Positions 1 to 10,210 are shown, counted from the first letter of the stretch. The stretch: DNA of 64,000 nucleotides from CAVPMW01 sp963706515 (GCA_963706515.1 CAVPMW010000002.1:310001-374000), one strand, 5' to 3'. Notes: generated from the sequence alone by a model not told the origin. Program-made: numbers and translations.

Positions 1-18
1 ATCTTTTTTTAGCCTGCC

Positions 19-1434
19 TCATGATTCTACGATCATTTTCCTTTTCTTCAGGCGAGGTCCATCCGGACGATCTTCAATATCGTATCCTGAGGCGATGATT
101 TGTTGGCGCAGAGAATCAGCATCACCCCAGCGTTTCTCCTCACGAGCGCGCTGGCGTTGGTCGATCAGCCCCTGGATATCAGCCGGTACAGCCTCATGTT
201 CCGGAGACCATTCACCCAGGCGCAATCCGAGCACCTCGTCATATTTGAGCAGAGTGGCTTTTTTCACTGGAGCAGGCAGATCGGAACGGACCAAATCCCA
301 GACAATTGCCAATGCCCTGGGTGTATTCAGATCGTCGTTTATCTGGTCGCCAAATTTTTCTAGATAATCCGAACTTGCCTGACCGGGATCCCCCCACTCA
401 AATGCGGCTGTTCTTAATCGTTCCAGGGACTTACTGGAGCTATCCATACTTTCCCAATTGAAGGTAAGTTTGGTGCGGTAATGGGCGCCCAGAGTAAAGT
501 AGCGATATCCCAGCGGGTCGTAGCCCATGTCGATCAATGTCTGGACACGCAGAAAATTGCCGGTTGACTTCGACATTTTCTCTTCGTCAAGCTGCAGAAA
601 GAATCCGTGCATCCAAAAATTTGCCAGTGTCGTCCCGTAGCAAGCTTCAGTTTGGGCAATCTCGTTCGTGTGGTGGATATCGATGTGATCCTCTCCACCG
701 CAGTGAATATCGAAAAATGGTCCCAGGTAATGCGCTGACATCGCAGAGCACTCGATGTGCCAGCCGGGGAAACCAACTCCCCAAGGAGAATCCCACTCCA
801 TCTGGCGTTTTTTATCTGCAGGGCTGAACTTCCACAGCGCAAAATCTGTCGGATGGGTTTTTTCACCCAGCTCAATCCGAGCCCCAGCCTGGATCCCCTC
901 AAGATCCATGCGCGCCATGTGTCCATAATCAGGCAGACGGGAAGTGTCGAAGTAAATCCCATCCGAGGTCCTGTATGTAAAGCCTTTCGCTTCAATGCAT
1001 TGGATAAAAGCGATTTGCTCCGGAATGTGATCGGTTGCCTTGCATAGGATGGTTGGCATCAAGAGATTGAGGGCTTCCATATCCTTGAGAAATGCTTGTG
1101 TGTAATATTCTGCAATCTCCCAGGCAGTTTTTCCGGTCCGCCGCGCACCTTTTTCCATTTTGTCTTCGCCGGTATCGGCATCTGAGACCAGGTGACCCAC
1201 ATCGGTGATATTCATGACGTGTTTAACTTTATAGCCGTTAAAGAGCAGTACGCGGCGCAGAATGTCCTCAAAAATAAATGTACGCATATTTCCGATATGC
1301 GCATAGTCATAAACCGTAAGACCACAGGTATACATGCCCACTTCAGCCTGCTCATCTCGAGGGGCAGGGTTGAGTGGTTTAAAATCGCGCAAGCTACGCG
1401 TGAAAGAGTCGTAAAGTCTAAGTTCCATTGTCAC
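19..1434 (-). CDS. cysS: Cysteinyl-tRNA synthetase
   Basis: Class I aminoacyl-tRNA synthetase that charges tRNA-Cys in the cytoplasm. The 471-residue length is normal for CysS. The HIGH-type motif is HIGN at residues 46-49, next to the zinc-ligand Cys37 in the CGLTVYD segment; GWHIECS supplies a second zinc Cys, and EEKMSKSTGN near residue 285 is the KMSKS loop. The C-terminal half carries the helical anticodon-binding region, which the MshC-like paralogue at 48098-49363 largely lacks. The ATG at 1434 gives the conserved N-terminus. This is the canonical housekeeping enzyme of the two Cys-ligase genes here. Confidence 0.97.
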   Translation of the reverse strand: MTMELRLYDSFTRSLRDFKPLNPAPRDEQAEVGMYTCGLTVYDYAHIGNMRTFIFEDILRRVLLFNGYKVKHVMNITDVGHLVSDADTGEDKMEKGARRTGKTAWEIAEYYTQAFLKDMEALNLLMPTILCKATDHIPEQIAFIQCIEAKGFTYRTSDGIYFDTSRLPDYGHMARMDLEGIQAGARIELGEKTHPTDFALWKFSPADKKRQMEWDSPWGVGFPGWHIECSAMSAHYLGPFFDIHCGGEDHIDIHHTNEIAQTEACYGTTLANFWMHGFFLQLDEEKMSKSTGNFLRVQTLIDMGYDPLGYRYFTLGAHYRTKLTFNWESMDSSSKSLERLRTAAFEWGDPGQASSDYLEKFGDQINDDLNTPRALAIVWDLVRSDLPAPVKKATLLKYDEVLGLRLGEWSPEHEAVPADIQGLIDQRQRAREEKRWGDADSLRQQIIASGYDIEDRPDGPRLKKRKMIVES

Positions 1435-1483
1435 TTGAATTCAATCCGGTTGAAAAGATATGCAATTTTACCAAATTTGAAAG

Positions 1484-3525
1484 TCACCTAATGGCTTTGG
1501 CTCGATTGATCCATACCCCGATCAATACAACAATAACAGAAACGACGCCAAAAAAGACCATAAAGTTGATCGATTCCGGGTCAGATGGAGGAGGTATGGT
1601 TAATGGGGTACTGGTGGGGCGTGGGGTCCGCGTCGGAGCTTTGATTCGCTCCTCCTCCGGTTCAGGAGTTGAGGTTGGCGATGGTGTGCTTGAGGGAATG
1701 ATTGTAGAGGTTAGAGTCGGTGTAGGTATGCTAGGCGTTGCCGCACGGAGCGGGATCATGTTCATATCCGCAAATTGCGGTTGAATGATGTCCCCAGGTG
1801 CAAACACATCCAAGAGCCCATTCGCAAAACCGCTTCCGCTTTTATCGGATGAGGCTGCCGTGCTGTTCCTCAAATCCAGGCTGACGATAGCGTCCTCACC
1901 GGATACCCTGGAAACTAGCGGATCGACAATGATACTGGCATCCTTAGGGATCAAGAACGAGACAATTTTTGGGTGGCTGGTTGCTGCTTGGAATAGCTGC
2001 TGCCAGCCATTGCTGTGAGCCTGATTCGGGTAATGTAGATCGCATTTAACAAACCCAGCCCAGGCTCCATAACCGAGCCATTTTCCGCACCCGGATAATA
2101 CGAACCCAGGATTGCTGACGCCTGTCCCAGGGCAAGGATTGGAATGCCTCTGCTCCAGGCATTCTTCATAGGAATTAATTTATCGAGCCAGCCGTCGATT
2201 TGATTATTTTCAGGCACACTCAAAATAATTCCTGAATATTCTGCCAGGTTAGCTGTCTGGAGCCTGGGATCCCCAGGATCAACGACTGAATCCATTGGGA
2301 TTCCAAATACCTTGGATATATTATTGATCTCTTTTTCAGCAGTCTCATTATCCGGATATCCGGCTGCAATTGCCAGCAGTTTAGCCGACTTTCCCCCACT
2401 GCTGTTTATAAAATCCATGTACGTTTCAGTATCTTTCAATTCTGAGGAAGTACTACCCATCAGGTAGATTTCTCCGGAACGTGCAGGCGTATACAGGAAA
2501 TTAAATCCGCGCAATAAGCTCGATTGTGGCTTAGCCAGGCTATGCTGGCGAGAACCAAAATCATACGTGAAATCTCCAGGATCGAGCGACTGGACGAGAA
2601 TATTCCGGACACTTAATGAATTATTTATCCCCTGGTACTCGGTAGTCTCCGCAGCATGATATGTTTCGGTATCGAGGATAATTACTCTACCATCTCCGAT
2701 GATTCCTTCAATCTTATTGTCCGCGTCGATCGGAACACCCACCGGACCATCCAGGCCAATCCCAATATGGGGCTGGTTCGATGGGGTAAGGGCATTAATC
2801 ATCTCAGGGATTCCCATTCCGCTAAATATATCGTGATCGATTAAGACCTGATCACCAAAAGTGGATAAGGATGCGTCTCCCTGTTGGACTTGAATGGAAT
2901 CGAACTGTAATGGATGTTCCATTGCATACGCGGGATTCGATCCGGTTATCCTGGACCGAGCAAGATAATCAGCTCCATTTCCAACACCGCCGATTACAAC
3001 TTGCGGGTTCTGGAATAGAGTGTGCAGTACATTCTCGAAGGGAGTGTTATCAATAATATCGATCCCGCGCGATAAATCGCCATCCAGGACCAAAATACCC
3101 GCAGGTGTTGGATTTGAATATGTTGCGAGGGAGGTTTCAGCTGCATCCTCGCGAGTAAACACCGGCAGGATCACGATTTGATAGGATATATCAGCTGCAG
3201 ATACTTTGTTACAAGCTGCTTCCAGGGAAGATTTTTGGGTTTCTGCATTCTTCAGAAGAGATGTTCGATCACTTGCTGCCAGCGATCCCTCTTTTACCAC
3301 GTCGCCCATTGGGATCAAAAGAATTACTGCTTCATGTTGTCCAGCAGAGATAGTCTGATCCGCGACTTGTTTACAAAACGCTTCATAATACAGTGCACTC
3401 GGTTGTGAGCCAAGCAGTACGTGGGGTCCCTCGGGTTGTTGAGCGGAGACGACCACAGGGACAAATAGGGCGATAATGCTGATAATAATCGGCAGGGTAC
3501 GGATCTTCATGTTTATGGGAGGCAT
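1484..3525 (-). CDS. Exported cyanophycinase-like protein with Thr/Pro linker and C-terminal membrane anchor (frameshifted)
   Basis: Two consecutive reading frames, 1951-3525 and 1484-1954, join into one protein of about 680 residues. The first begins with a signal peptide (hydrophobic stretch ending VVVSAQQ). Its later part resembles the cyanophycinase/type 1 glutamine-amidotransferase-like fold (LMGSTSSE, a GGKSAKLLAIAAG-like strand), but I do not see a clear catalytic Ser motif. The second frame gives a beta-rich stretch, a Thr/Pro/Ser linker and one C-terminal transmembrane helix followed by basic residues, a typical wall/membrane anchor. The frame changes around the run of five A's (minus strand) near 1965, so an indel error is likely. 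Start could be 3525 or the Met at 3510. Function unproven. Confidence 0.6.
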
Positions 3526-3541
3526 TTATGGCAAAGGATGA

Positions 3542-4699
3542 CTACCTGTTGCTCAAAATATGCGTAATGATTGTTGCTCCACTGCCACCAATATTTTGCG
3601 CCATCCCCAGTTTAGCCCCATCAACTTGCGTTGCGCCTGCCTCACCGCGTAACTGCTGGACGACTTCGACAATCTGGTAAACACCGGTCGCTCCGACCGG
3701 GTGACCGCGCGCTTTCAATCCTCCCCGAGTTGCTATGGGGATTCTCCCTTGCGGATAGATGTCGCCTTCCAGACCCAGCCTGGGAGCAGTGCCGCGCTCG
3801 GCAAACCCGCAGGCCTCAAGCGATAACGCAGACATGATCGAGAAAGCATCGTGCAGCTCGAAGAGGTCAATATCTTCCGGTCCAATCCCTGCCTGCCGGT
3901 AAGCCATTTGTGCCGAATAAGCCGAAGCCGATAGCCAGGTTGGATCCCGGCGGCTGTGGACAGCAAGTGTATCCGTCGCTGAGGATGAAGCGATGATTGT
4001 AACCGCTGGTCGATTGTTCGTGGAATGCAACCGTTCGGCAGAGGTGACGATAACTGCGGCGGCGCCGTCCCCAATCGGTGAGGCGTCTAATAGATTTATT
4101 GGTGAGGCGATCATCCGTGCTTTCTGGTAGTCGCTCTCAGAGATTTGTTCATGCAGCCTGGCAAATGGATTAAAACACGCGTTAGCGTGTGCATTGATCG
4201 AAAAAGGGGCAAAATCAGTGTGCTTCCAGCCGAACTCGAACATATATCTCTGCATGACCAGTGCGTTGAGAGCCACAAATGACAGGCCCTGGTCAGCTTC
4301 GTAGTCTGCATCTGCGGCGGTAGCCAGTGCGGCAGTTGTCTCCACTCCTTTATTTTCGGTCATCTTTTCGACGCCTACAGCAATCGCGCTATCCATCTCA
4401 CCGGAGCTGACTGCCATGAGAGCCAGGCGTAAGGCTGCAGCGCCGGACCCACAGGCTGCCTCCACTTTAAAGGCTTCAACGCTGCGCAGGCCGACCCAAT
4501 CTGCGATTAACGTCCCCAGGTGCTCCTGGCGGTTGAGTAATCCTGAAAGCATATTTCCGACAAAAATTCCATCTACATGGTCGAGCTGTGCATCGCCCAT
4601 TGCGGCAAACACAGCCTCGCCTGCGATCTCACGCAGCGATTTTTCCCACGATTCGTCTACAGGAGTTTGTCCAACTCCGATGATGGCTACTTCACGCAT
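3542..4699 (-). CDS. Thiolase family protein (acetyl-CoA acetyltransferase / SCP-x-like)
   Basis: Thiolase-fold acyltransferase of 385 residues. The nucleophilic Cys lies in AACGSGAAAL, the active-site His in ELHDAFS and a second His in GLKARGHPVGATG. The C-terminal CxG of classical biosynthetic thiolases is replaced by MAQNIGGSGAT, as in the SCP-x/lipid-transfer thiolase subgroup, so the substrate is probably a longer or branched acyl-CoA or an archaeal-type HMG-CoA-pathway intermediate rather than plain acetyl-CoA. No OB-fold (DUF35) partner gene is adjacent. Neighbours on both sides share its strand. Confidence 0.85.
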   Translation of the reverse strand: MREVAIIGVGQTPVDESWEKSLREIAGEAVFAAMGDAQLDHVDGIFVGNMLSGLLNRQEHLGTLIADWVGLRSVEAFKVEAACGSGAAALRLALMAVSSGEMDSAIAVGVEKMTENKGVETTAALATAADADYEADQGLSFVALNALVMQRYMFEFGWKHTDFAPFSINAHANACFNPFARLHEQISESDYQKARMIASPINLLDASPIGDGAAAVIVTSAERLHSTNNRPAVTIIASSSATDTLAVHSRRDPTWLSASAYSAQMAYRQAGIGPEDIDLFELHDAFSIMSALSLEACGFAERGTAPRLGLEGDIYPQGRIPIATRGGLKARGHPVGATGVYQIVEVVQQLRGEAGATQVDGAKLGMAQNIGGSGATIITHILSNR

Positions 4700-4779
4700 A
4701 TATTCATCTTATCCTGGTTCAAAATGATTTCCTCATCCTAATGATTGTGCTTGGATGAGCAATCAGAAGCTATCAAAAA

Positions 4780-5422
4780 TCAGGATTTCCTTTTTTTTCT
4801 TATTGCTATTCTTTTTGCCCGGGTACGCAACACATCCAGATTCGATAATGCAACGGATAAGAATTTTTCATCCTGTCGCGCGCTCCAGGTGTATACCACG
4901 TAAGTCCGGGCAATCTTATCGTGAAACCCCATCCGCCGGTCATCGATCAGAATCCAGAGGAAACCAAAAGCCAGCGTAAGGATATCCACCAGATATCCAA
5001 ACAGCCGTACTGGTGGAACGCAATAAGGAGAGTTTTTTCCCGTTGATCGTAACGATTTTTACACCCATGATGGCTTTACCGGGAGTTTGTCCGGCTAACC
5101 ACCAAAAGAAAATAAAATAACCAAGTAAATAGAAGAAAGCCACGAGGTTGGCGAACTGTGGGCTGGTGATTAAATTCACTGTGGGTTGGACCCAGGGGAG
5201 AAGCGTGGGTATCACTCCAGGACCGATCCCAATAAATCTCACGAAGTTTTGATACAGGAAGCCTACCGTCGCAATCGTGCCAGCAATGATAAAAAGATCG
5301 ATAAAAAAAGCTACCGTACGGCTGACAAAACCACCGTAGTAGCCAATCTGGTCCGATTGGCCGGTCGGAGTCAGCGCTTTAGATTTGGAGGTTTCATCTG
5401 TACGGGTTAGCTGTTTATCCAT
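4780..5422 (-). CDS. RDD family membrane protein (frameshifted)
   Basis: An RDD-family integral membrane protein split between 4940-5422 and 4780-4989. The N-terminal part has the Arg-Thr...Asp pattern of the RDD domain (FVSRTVAFFIDLFII) and further helices ending in the conserved GQTPGKAIMGVKIV segment. Past a run of six A's (minus strand, about 5034-5039) the reading shifts to RLFGYLVDILTLAFGF and the usual RRMGFHDKIART motif. RDD proteins are small membrane proteins, some linked to ion transport; the role here is unknown. It lies 6 bp downstream of the unknown gene 5429-6274, suggesting co-transcription. Confidence 0.75.
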
Positions 5423-5428
5423 GAATTA

Positions 5429-6274
5429 CTAGAGCTTGCCTTTCGGTTTTTTAGGGCTTACGCTTTCAATAACCTCTACCGGTGGAAGCGGCAGCTCGGT
5501 TCGCGATGGCCGGCGCAAGATATAGCGGATAACCCCTTCGACAAGGTTATCCGCACTGACGGTTCGTTCGCGCACCTCGTAAATCATGTCCGTTGCCAGG
5601 CTGGTACCCTGAGTCTGGACGAGCTCCTGGATCCCCTCGTTTTGGGCGAGGTAGTCTAAAGAACCGTCGACGGACTGAAAAAATGCCTGCTCCACCAGGG
5701 CGCGGCTGTGACGCTCTTCCTGGCGTCCGAGCTGAGCCAATTGGTCGACTTCTTGTTGGCCGCGGTCTACATAGCGTTCGAAGCGGTCTCGCATCGGTGC
5801 AAATGATTGGCTGCTCGCAATTCGGGAAAGTGGGTTAATTATGGGCAATGCAGCCTGGTAGAGATCTCGGTCGATTTTTCCGAACGATTTGGCGCTCTCG
5901 AGAAAGCGGTCCTGTGCGGCGAAAAGAGCTCCGAGCAATGTATGGCGAATCGTTGCCGGCGGTGGAATCCCCTCGATTTGGTCTGCACTCACCACGATGC
6001 GCTCTACCTGGGAATCATCAACGTCACGTGCTTCCCCAAGAATGGCTTCGCTGCTCTGTGGGATGCCAGTGCTCGATTGGAGCAGAGGCTGTGACGGTTC
6101 CTCTGCGGCTTTCAGTAAGATATCGCTCTGCTCCTGGTCGATGACTTGTTCCCAGTCGTCCAACCTGGCTAGCAGGCTTTCCCAACCAATCTCAATTCCG
6201 CCAACTAACAACCTGGTGAACGATTTTATTCGCGGAGGGTTCTCGTTCGGTTGCCTGGGTTGATTCTGTTCCAC
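5429..6274 (-). CDS. Hypothetical protein, helical, soluble
   Basis: 281-residue protein I do not recognise. It has no signal peptide and no clear transmembrane helix. The N-terminus is polar and Pro/Asn-rich, the middle is predicted to be long helices rich in Glu, Gln and Arg (DRFERYVDRGQQEVDQL), and the C-terminus is basic (KKPKGKL). It sits immediately upstream of the RDD membrane protein with a 6-bp gap, so the two may act together at the membrane. The ATG at 6274 follows an AT-rich gap shared with the divergent xthA gene. Confidence 0.6.
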   Translation of the reverse strand: MEQNQPRQPNENPPRIKSFTRLLVGGIEIGWESLLARLDDWEQVIDQEQSDILLKAAEEPSQPLLQSSTGIPQSSEAILGEARDVDDSQVERIVVSADQIEGIPPPATIRHTLLGALFAAQDRFLESAKSFGKIDRDLYQAALPIINPLSRIASSQSFAPMRDRFERYVDRGQQEVDQLAQLGRQEERHSRALVEQAFFQSVDGSLDYLAQNEGIQELVQTQGTSLATDMIYEVRERTVSADNLVEGVIRYILRRPSRTELPLPPVEVIESVSPKKPKGKL

Positions 6275-6305
6275 GATTCTCTCAATTCTTAAAATTTAAG
6301 TAGGC

Positions 6306-6333
6306 TTGACGCGCAATTTCAAATTATTATATC
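6306..6333 (+). promoter_or_regulatory. Candidate sigma-70-type promoter for xthA
   Basis: TTGACG at 6306-6311 and TATATC at 6328-6333 are separated by 16 bp, 85 bp before the xthA start. A second TATAAT at 6363-6368 lacks a good -35 box. Sequence inspection only. Confidence 0.35.
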
Positions 6334-6417
6334 AGGTGTCAGCAAAACGCCTAAATAAATTATATAATCCCCTTTGCCGAAACGGCGAATAACACAAGAA
6401 CGATCCGGAGGAAATGG

Positions 6418-7182
6418 ATGAGAATATTAACCTGGAATGTTAACGGATTGAGAGCGGTAATAAAGCGGAGCGGTCTGGATCCGCTGCTGGCGACTTCACC
6501 GGACCTGATCTGCTTGCAGGAGATCAAAGCTCGTCCCGAGCAGTTGACTGAGGCCGACCATTCAATTTTTGCGGACTACCAGGTGATCTGGAATCCAGCC
6601 GAGCGCCCAGGCTACAGCGGAGTAGCAATTGCCTGCAAAGCTCCCCCGGATGAAATTATCCTTGGATTAGGGGATCCAACATTCGACAACGAAGGCCGGA
6701 TTATCCTCCTCCGCTACGAACGGATATGGATAGCCAGTATTTATTTCCCGAACGGCAGCCGAGACCTCAGCCGCCTGGAGTATAAGCTGGCTTTTTATGA
6801 ATCATTACTCGAGCTTTGCGATCGAATCCACGCGGCGGGAGAATCGGTTATCTTATGCGGAGATTTCAATACTGCCCACCGGGAGATTGACTTAAAAAAT
6901 CCGCGACAGAATAGGAACCAAACCGGGTTCCTCCCGGTAGAATGCGCCATGATCGATCGATACCTGGAACATGGGCTGGTAGATGTCTACCGGCATATCT
7001 ATCCAACCCGGATCCAGTATACCTGGTGGGCTTATTGGGGCGAGGCGCGCGCCAGGAATACTGGCTGGCGCCTGGATTATTTCTTAATATCTGCAGGGCT
7101 GCTGCCTCAGCTGAAAGATACTGAGATTTTCGACGAGATCTACGGCTCGGATCACTGCCCGGTCAGTTTGTGGCTGGATTAA
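6418..7182 (+). CDS. xthA: Exodeoxyribonuclease III (AP endonuclease)
   Basis: Mg-dependent nuclease of the exonuclease/endonuclease/phosphatase family that cleaves abasic sites and digests 3' ends in base-excision repair. The 254 residues carry the family hallmarks in order: LTWNVNGLRA with the metal-site Asn, CLQEIKA with the catalytic Glu, CGDFNTAH with Asp and Asn, WRLDYFLIS, and the terminal GSDHCPV with catalytic Asp-His. The start at 6418 is placed by CGGAGG a few bases upstream; a nearby ATG at 6414 is out of frame. It is divergent from 5429-6274 and convergent with the DUF255 gene. Confidence 0.95.
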   Translation: MRILTWNVNGLRAVIKRSGLDPLLATSPDLICLQEIKARPEQLTEADHSIFADYQVIWNPAERPGYSGVAIACKAPPDEIILGLGDPTFDNEGRIILLRYERIWIASIYFPNGSRDLSRLEYKLAFYESLLELCDRIHAAGESVILCGDFNTAHREIDLKNPRQNRNQTGFLPVECAMIDRYLEHGLVDVYRHIYPTRIQYTWWAYWGEARARNTGWRLDYFLISAGLLPQLKDTEIFDEIYGSDHCPVSLWLD

Positions 7183-7235
7183 TTCGGGGTATATTCGCAG
7201 GATTAATCCCTTCGTGAACTCGTTGACTTCTCTCA

Positions 7236-9290
7236 TTAACCTGTGTCGATCTGCTTGCGTAATAACTCAGGATCAGTAACCGGCATCAGGCAGACAAAAT
7301 TCTGGCACAAGTATGCGGTAGGCAGCTCATTCATCAAAGATCGACCCGCTAAAACGGGCGGCGTTCCCGCTTGCAAAGGCAGATCGGAGGCTGCCACGAC
7401 CAGGTCCGGGCGGTAGCTTTCCCAGGGGACTGAGACCAGCGCCATGGTTCTTGGAAGGTCCAATTTGCCGATGATAGCTAATTCGCGATAGGGGTTGAGA
7501 GAATGATAAGCGGCAACCAGCCAGTTTGCAAAGGAGGTTGGGTAGGATTTTGAAATAGAGAGCATCCGGGTAATCATCTTCTCAGCAATCTCAGCCCAGG
7601 TAAGATCCCCGGTAAGTGCATACAGCATCAGTAAGGCATTCGCGGCAAGCGAGTTGCCCGCCGGAGTGGCGTTGTCCTGCAAATCTTTGGGCCTGATCAG
7701 GAGATCATCCTGGTCAAATCGAGTATCGAAAAAACCAAATTCCGGATCGCTGAAAGCAGCCACCATTTGCTCAGCGAGAGCGAGGGCAGCGGAGAACCAG
7801 GTAGGATCGGGATCCGATTGGTACACAGCCAGGAGCGCCAGGACCAACCCGGCATAATCCTCAAGTGTTCCATTGTGCTGAGCGCGACCTGCGCGCCACG
7901 AGCGCAGCAAGCGCCCCTCAACTACCATCTCATTGAGTAAGAAACGCGCATTCTTACGCGCAATTTCCAGGTAGTCGGCTCGCTCCAGGTAGCGGGCTGC
8001 TTCGGCAAAAGCTACCAGAGCAAGGCTGTTCCAGGCTGTAAGAACTTTATCGTCTGTGTTCGGACGGATGCGCTGCTCCCTGATCCTCAGCAGTCTTAAA
8101 TTGAGCTCTGCCAGCCGCTCGCGAGCCTTCTTTACCGGAATGCCAAGAGTATCTGCCAGCTCGGAGTTTGTCATCCGGCGGGTCAGTATATTGCGACCTT
8201 CGAAATTGCCCTCGGCGCTCAGCAAATAGGCAGACTGGATCAGCTGGAGATCTTCTGCTGAAGGCAAGGCTGCCTCGATTTCGCCTATGCTCCAAAGGTA
8301 GAATTTGCCTTCTTCGCCTTCAGAATCTGCGTCCAGGCTGCTGAAAAAACCGACCTCGTCCTTACCATGATTAAATGATAGCTCTCGAAGTATAAAATCA
8401 AGAGTGCTCTCGCATATAGAACGCAGCTCCGCATCTCCGGTAAGCAAGCTGGCGTGCAGGTATGCCCTGGCTAGCTGCGCATTATCGTAAAGCATCTTCT
8501 CGAAATGGGGTATCAGCCATTGTGCGTCGGTGCTGTAGCGGGCAAATCCTCCACCGATTAAGTCATACATGCCCCCTTTCGCCATTTTTTGCAGGGCGTG
8601 GACGGCAATCTCGAGAGCAAATTTATCCCGGTGCGCGGCGCGCAGCAGTAAAAATTCGATTGCCATCGGCTGTGGGAATTTCGGCGCCTTTCCCCACCCG
8701 CCATTCTCCCGGTCATACTCCTGCGCCAGCTTGAAAGCGGCTTCTTCCAGGTCAGCAGCAGAAAGATTAACCGGGTTATGCTCAGTGAGGATGTTTACCG
8801 CTTGAAGATGGGCAGTCAGGTCTTTCCCGGCCTGGAGGATGCGCTCGTGATCGTTCTGCCAGGTCTGTGCGATCCCTTCTAAAACTTCACGAAAAGCCGG
8901 CATGCCGTAGCGCCGTGAAGGAGGAAAATATGTCCCGCCGAAAAATGGCTCCCCTTGCGGGGTTAAAAATACGCTCAACGGCCAGCCGCCCTGACCGGTC
9001 ATGGATACCACCGCGCCCATATAGATACTGTCCAAATCCGGACGCTCTTCCCGGTCGACCTTGATGCTGACAAAATAGCGGTTCATCAAATCAGCAGTAG
9101 ACTGGTCTTCGAACGATTCCCGTTCCATGACGTGGCACCAGTGGCAGGCTGAATAGCCGATGCTTAGAAATATCGGTTTCTGCTCGCGTTTGGCTTTTTC
9201 CAGGGCTTCCTCACCCCAGGGAAACCAGTCCACCGGGTTGTGCTGGTGCTGGAGGAGATAAGGGGAGTTCTCGTTCGCTAACCGGTTCAC
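7236..9290 (-). CDS. DUF255 / YyaL-type thioredoxin-domain protein
   Basis: 684-residue member of the YyaL/spermatogenesis-associated protein 20 family. The N-terminal thioredoxin-like DUF255 domain carries the family signature (NPVDWFPWG, SACHWCHVMERESF) with a CxxC pair, followed by a long alpha/alpha-toroid region resembling N-acylglucosamine epimerases and glycosidases (GGWGKAPKFP, PHFEKMLYDNAQL). The biochemical role of the family is not settled; a redox or sugar-related activity is often suggested. It is 6 bp downstream of scpA on the same strand. Confidence 0.92.
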   Translation of the reverse strand: MNRLANENSPYLLQHQHNPVDWFPWGEEALEKAKREQKPIFLSIGYSACHWCHVMERESFEDQSTADLMNRYFVSIKVDREERPDLDSIYMGAVVSMTGQGGWPLSVFLTPQGEPFFGGTYFPPSRRYGMPAFREVLEGIAQTWQNDHERILQAGKDLTAHLQAVNILTEHNPVNLSAADLEEAAFKLAQEYDRENGGWGKAPKFPQPMAIEFLLLRAAHRDKFALEIAVHALQKMAKGGMYDLIGGGFARYSTDAQWLIPHFEKMLYDNAQLARAYLHASLLTGDAELRSICESTLDFILRELSFNHGKDEVGFFSSLDADSEGEEGKFYLWSIGEIEAALPSAEDLQLIQSAYLLSAEGNFEGRNILTRRMTNSELADTLGIPVKKARERLAELNLRLLRIREQRIRPNTDDKVLTAWNSLALVAFAEAARYLERADYLEIARKNARFLLNEMVVEGRLLRSWRAGRAQHNGTLEDYAGLVLALLAVYQSDPDPTWFSAALALAEQMVAAFSDPEFGFFDTRFDQDDLLIRPKDLQDNATPAGNSLAANALLMLYALTGDLTWAEIAEKMITRMLSISKSYPTSFANWLVAAYHSLNPYRELAIIGKLDLPRTMALVSVPWESYRPDLVVAASDLPLQAGTPPVLAGRSLMNELPTAYLCQNFVCLMPVTDPELLRKQIDTG

Positions 9291-9296
9291 AGCGAA

Positions 9297-10049
9297 CTAC
9301 TCTCCGAACTCGAGCTCCTGAAGCTCGGAATCATCCCAGGCACTGTCCATCTCAAGGGAAATCTCGCCGAATAAGTCCGCCTGCTCGACCCGGATATAAT
9401 GCCTTTTTACCAGCTCCAATAACGCCAGGAAGGTAATGACCATATCCAGAAGGGTAGGTTGGCTGGCAAACAGCGCCTGAAAGGTAGTCTTCCGCCCGTT
9501 TTTCAAATGCTCGCTGATCGCATAGATTTTTTCTCGGATCGTCACTCTGGGCATCGGCACGATCGTATTCAACGCCAGCCGGTAATCAGCCTGGGAGAAA
9601 ATATACAGGGCAGCCGAGTGGATGTCGCCTAAACCAATCCCACTGAGGTCGAGCTCGCCTTCTACTTTCGGGGGCGGAGCCAGGCGGACATAAGTACGCT
9701 GGCCTGCTTCTTCCCTCTCCCACAGGGTGCTGGCAATTTCTTTGTAGCGCTTGTACAGGCGCAGCTGCCTGGCGAGAGCTTCTCCAGGGTCTTCCTCACC
9801 TTCTGCGCGCAGCGGCGGCCGCGGCAGCAAGGATTCGGACTTAATTTGGATCAGCCGGGAAGCGATGAGCAAAAAAGATGAAACCTCATCCGGCAGGTTG
9901 ACCGCCATGTTGCGGATGTGCTCCAGGTACTGGTCGGTAACCTGGGCAAGCGCCAGGCGGGTGATATCCAGCTCAGCCCGCTCGATCAGATGGAGAAGCA
10001 GGTCAAGCGGTCCCTCGAAAACAGGCGTCGAAACAGTATATTCGGGCAT
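9297..10049 (-). CDS. scpA: Segregation and condensation protein A
   Basis: Kleisin subunit of the bacterial SMC condensin, bridging SMC heads and binding ScpB for chromosome compaction and segregation. The N-terminal signature VFEGPLDLLLHLI is clear, followed by the helical linker and a C-terminal winged-helix region that contacts the SMC head. Length 250 residues is normal. scpB, often the next gene, is absent here; the following gene is the DUF255 protein. A TATAAT on the minus strand (10081-10086) lies 32 bp upstream of the start and may be its -10 box. Confidence 0.95.
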   Translation of the reverse strand: MPEYTVSTPVFEGPLDLLLHLIERAELDITRLALAQVTDQYLEHIRNMAVNLPDEVSSFLLIASRLIQIKSESLLPRPPLRAEGEEDPGEALARQLRLYKRYKEIASTLWEREEAGQRTYVRLAPPPKVEGELDLSGIGLGDIHSAALYIFSQADYRLALNTIVPMPRVTIREKIYAISEHLKNGRKTTFQALFASQPTLLDMVITFLALLELVKRHYIRVEQADLFGEISLEMDSAWDDSELQELEFGE

Positions 10050-10087
10050 TGAATGTTAGATTTTCATCAGAGTGGGAATGATTATAC

Positions 10088-10116
10088 CTGACATTATTTG
10101 TCGCCCGTGCTATACT
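10088..10116 (+). promoter_or_regulatory. Candidate promoter for trxA
   Basis: CTGACA (10088-10093) and TATACT (10111-10116) are spaced by 17 bp, a good sigma-70 match. The predicted start near 10123 would place the palindromic element 10127-10210 at the head of a roughly 208-nt 5' leader of trxA. Confidence 0.5.
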
Positions 10117-10126
10117 TAGTATCTAT

Positions 10127-10210
10127 CCGAAAATGAATGGGAGAACCGATTTTGTGGTGTGTGCGGCGAAGCCGCACACACCACAAAATCGGAACCCCTC
10201 GTATTTTCGG
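10127..10210. repeat. Nested palindromic element with CCGAAAA-type ends
   Basis: A perfect 22-bp inverted repeat (arms 10146-10167 and 10171-10192, loop GAA) sits inside an outer perfect 8-bp inverted pair, CCGAAAAT at 10127-10134 and ATTTTCGG at 10203-10210. The 3' arm read in reverse (CCGAAAATACGAGGGG) resembles the ends of the hairpins at 12196-12249 and 21283-21333. It belongs to the same intergenic family and would form a strong RNA hairpin in the trxA leader. Confidence 0.7.
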
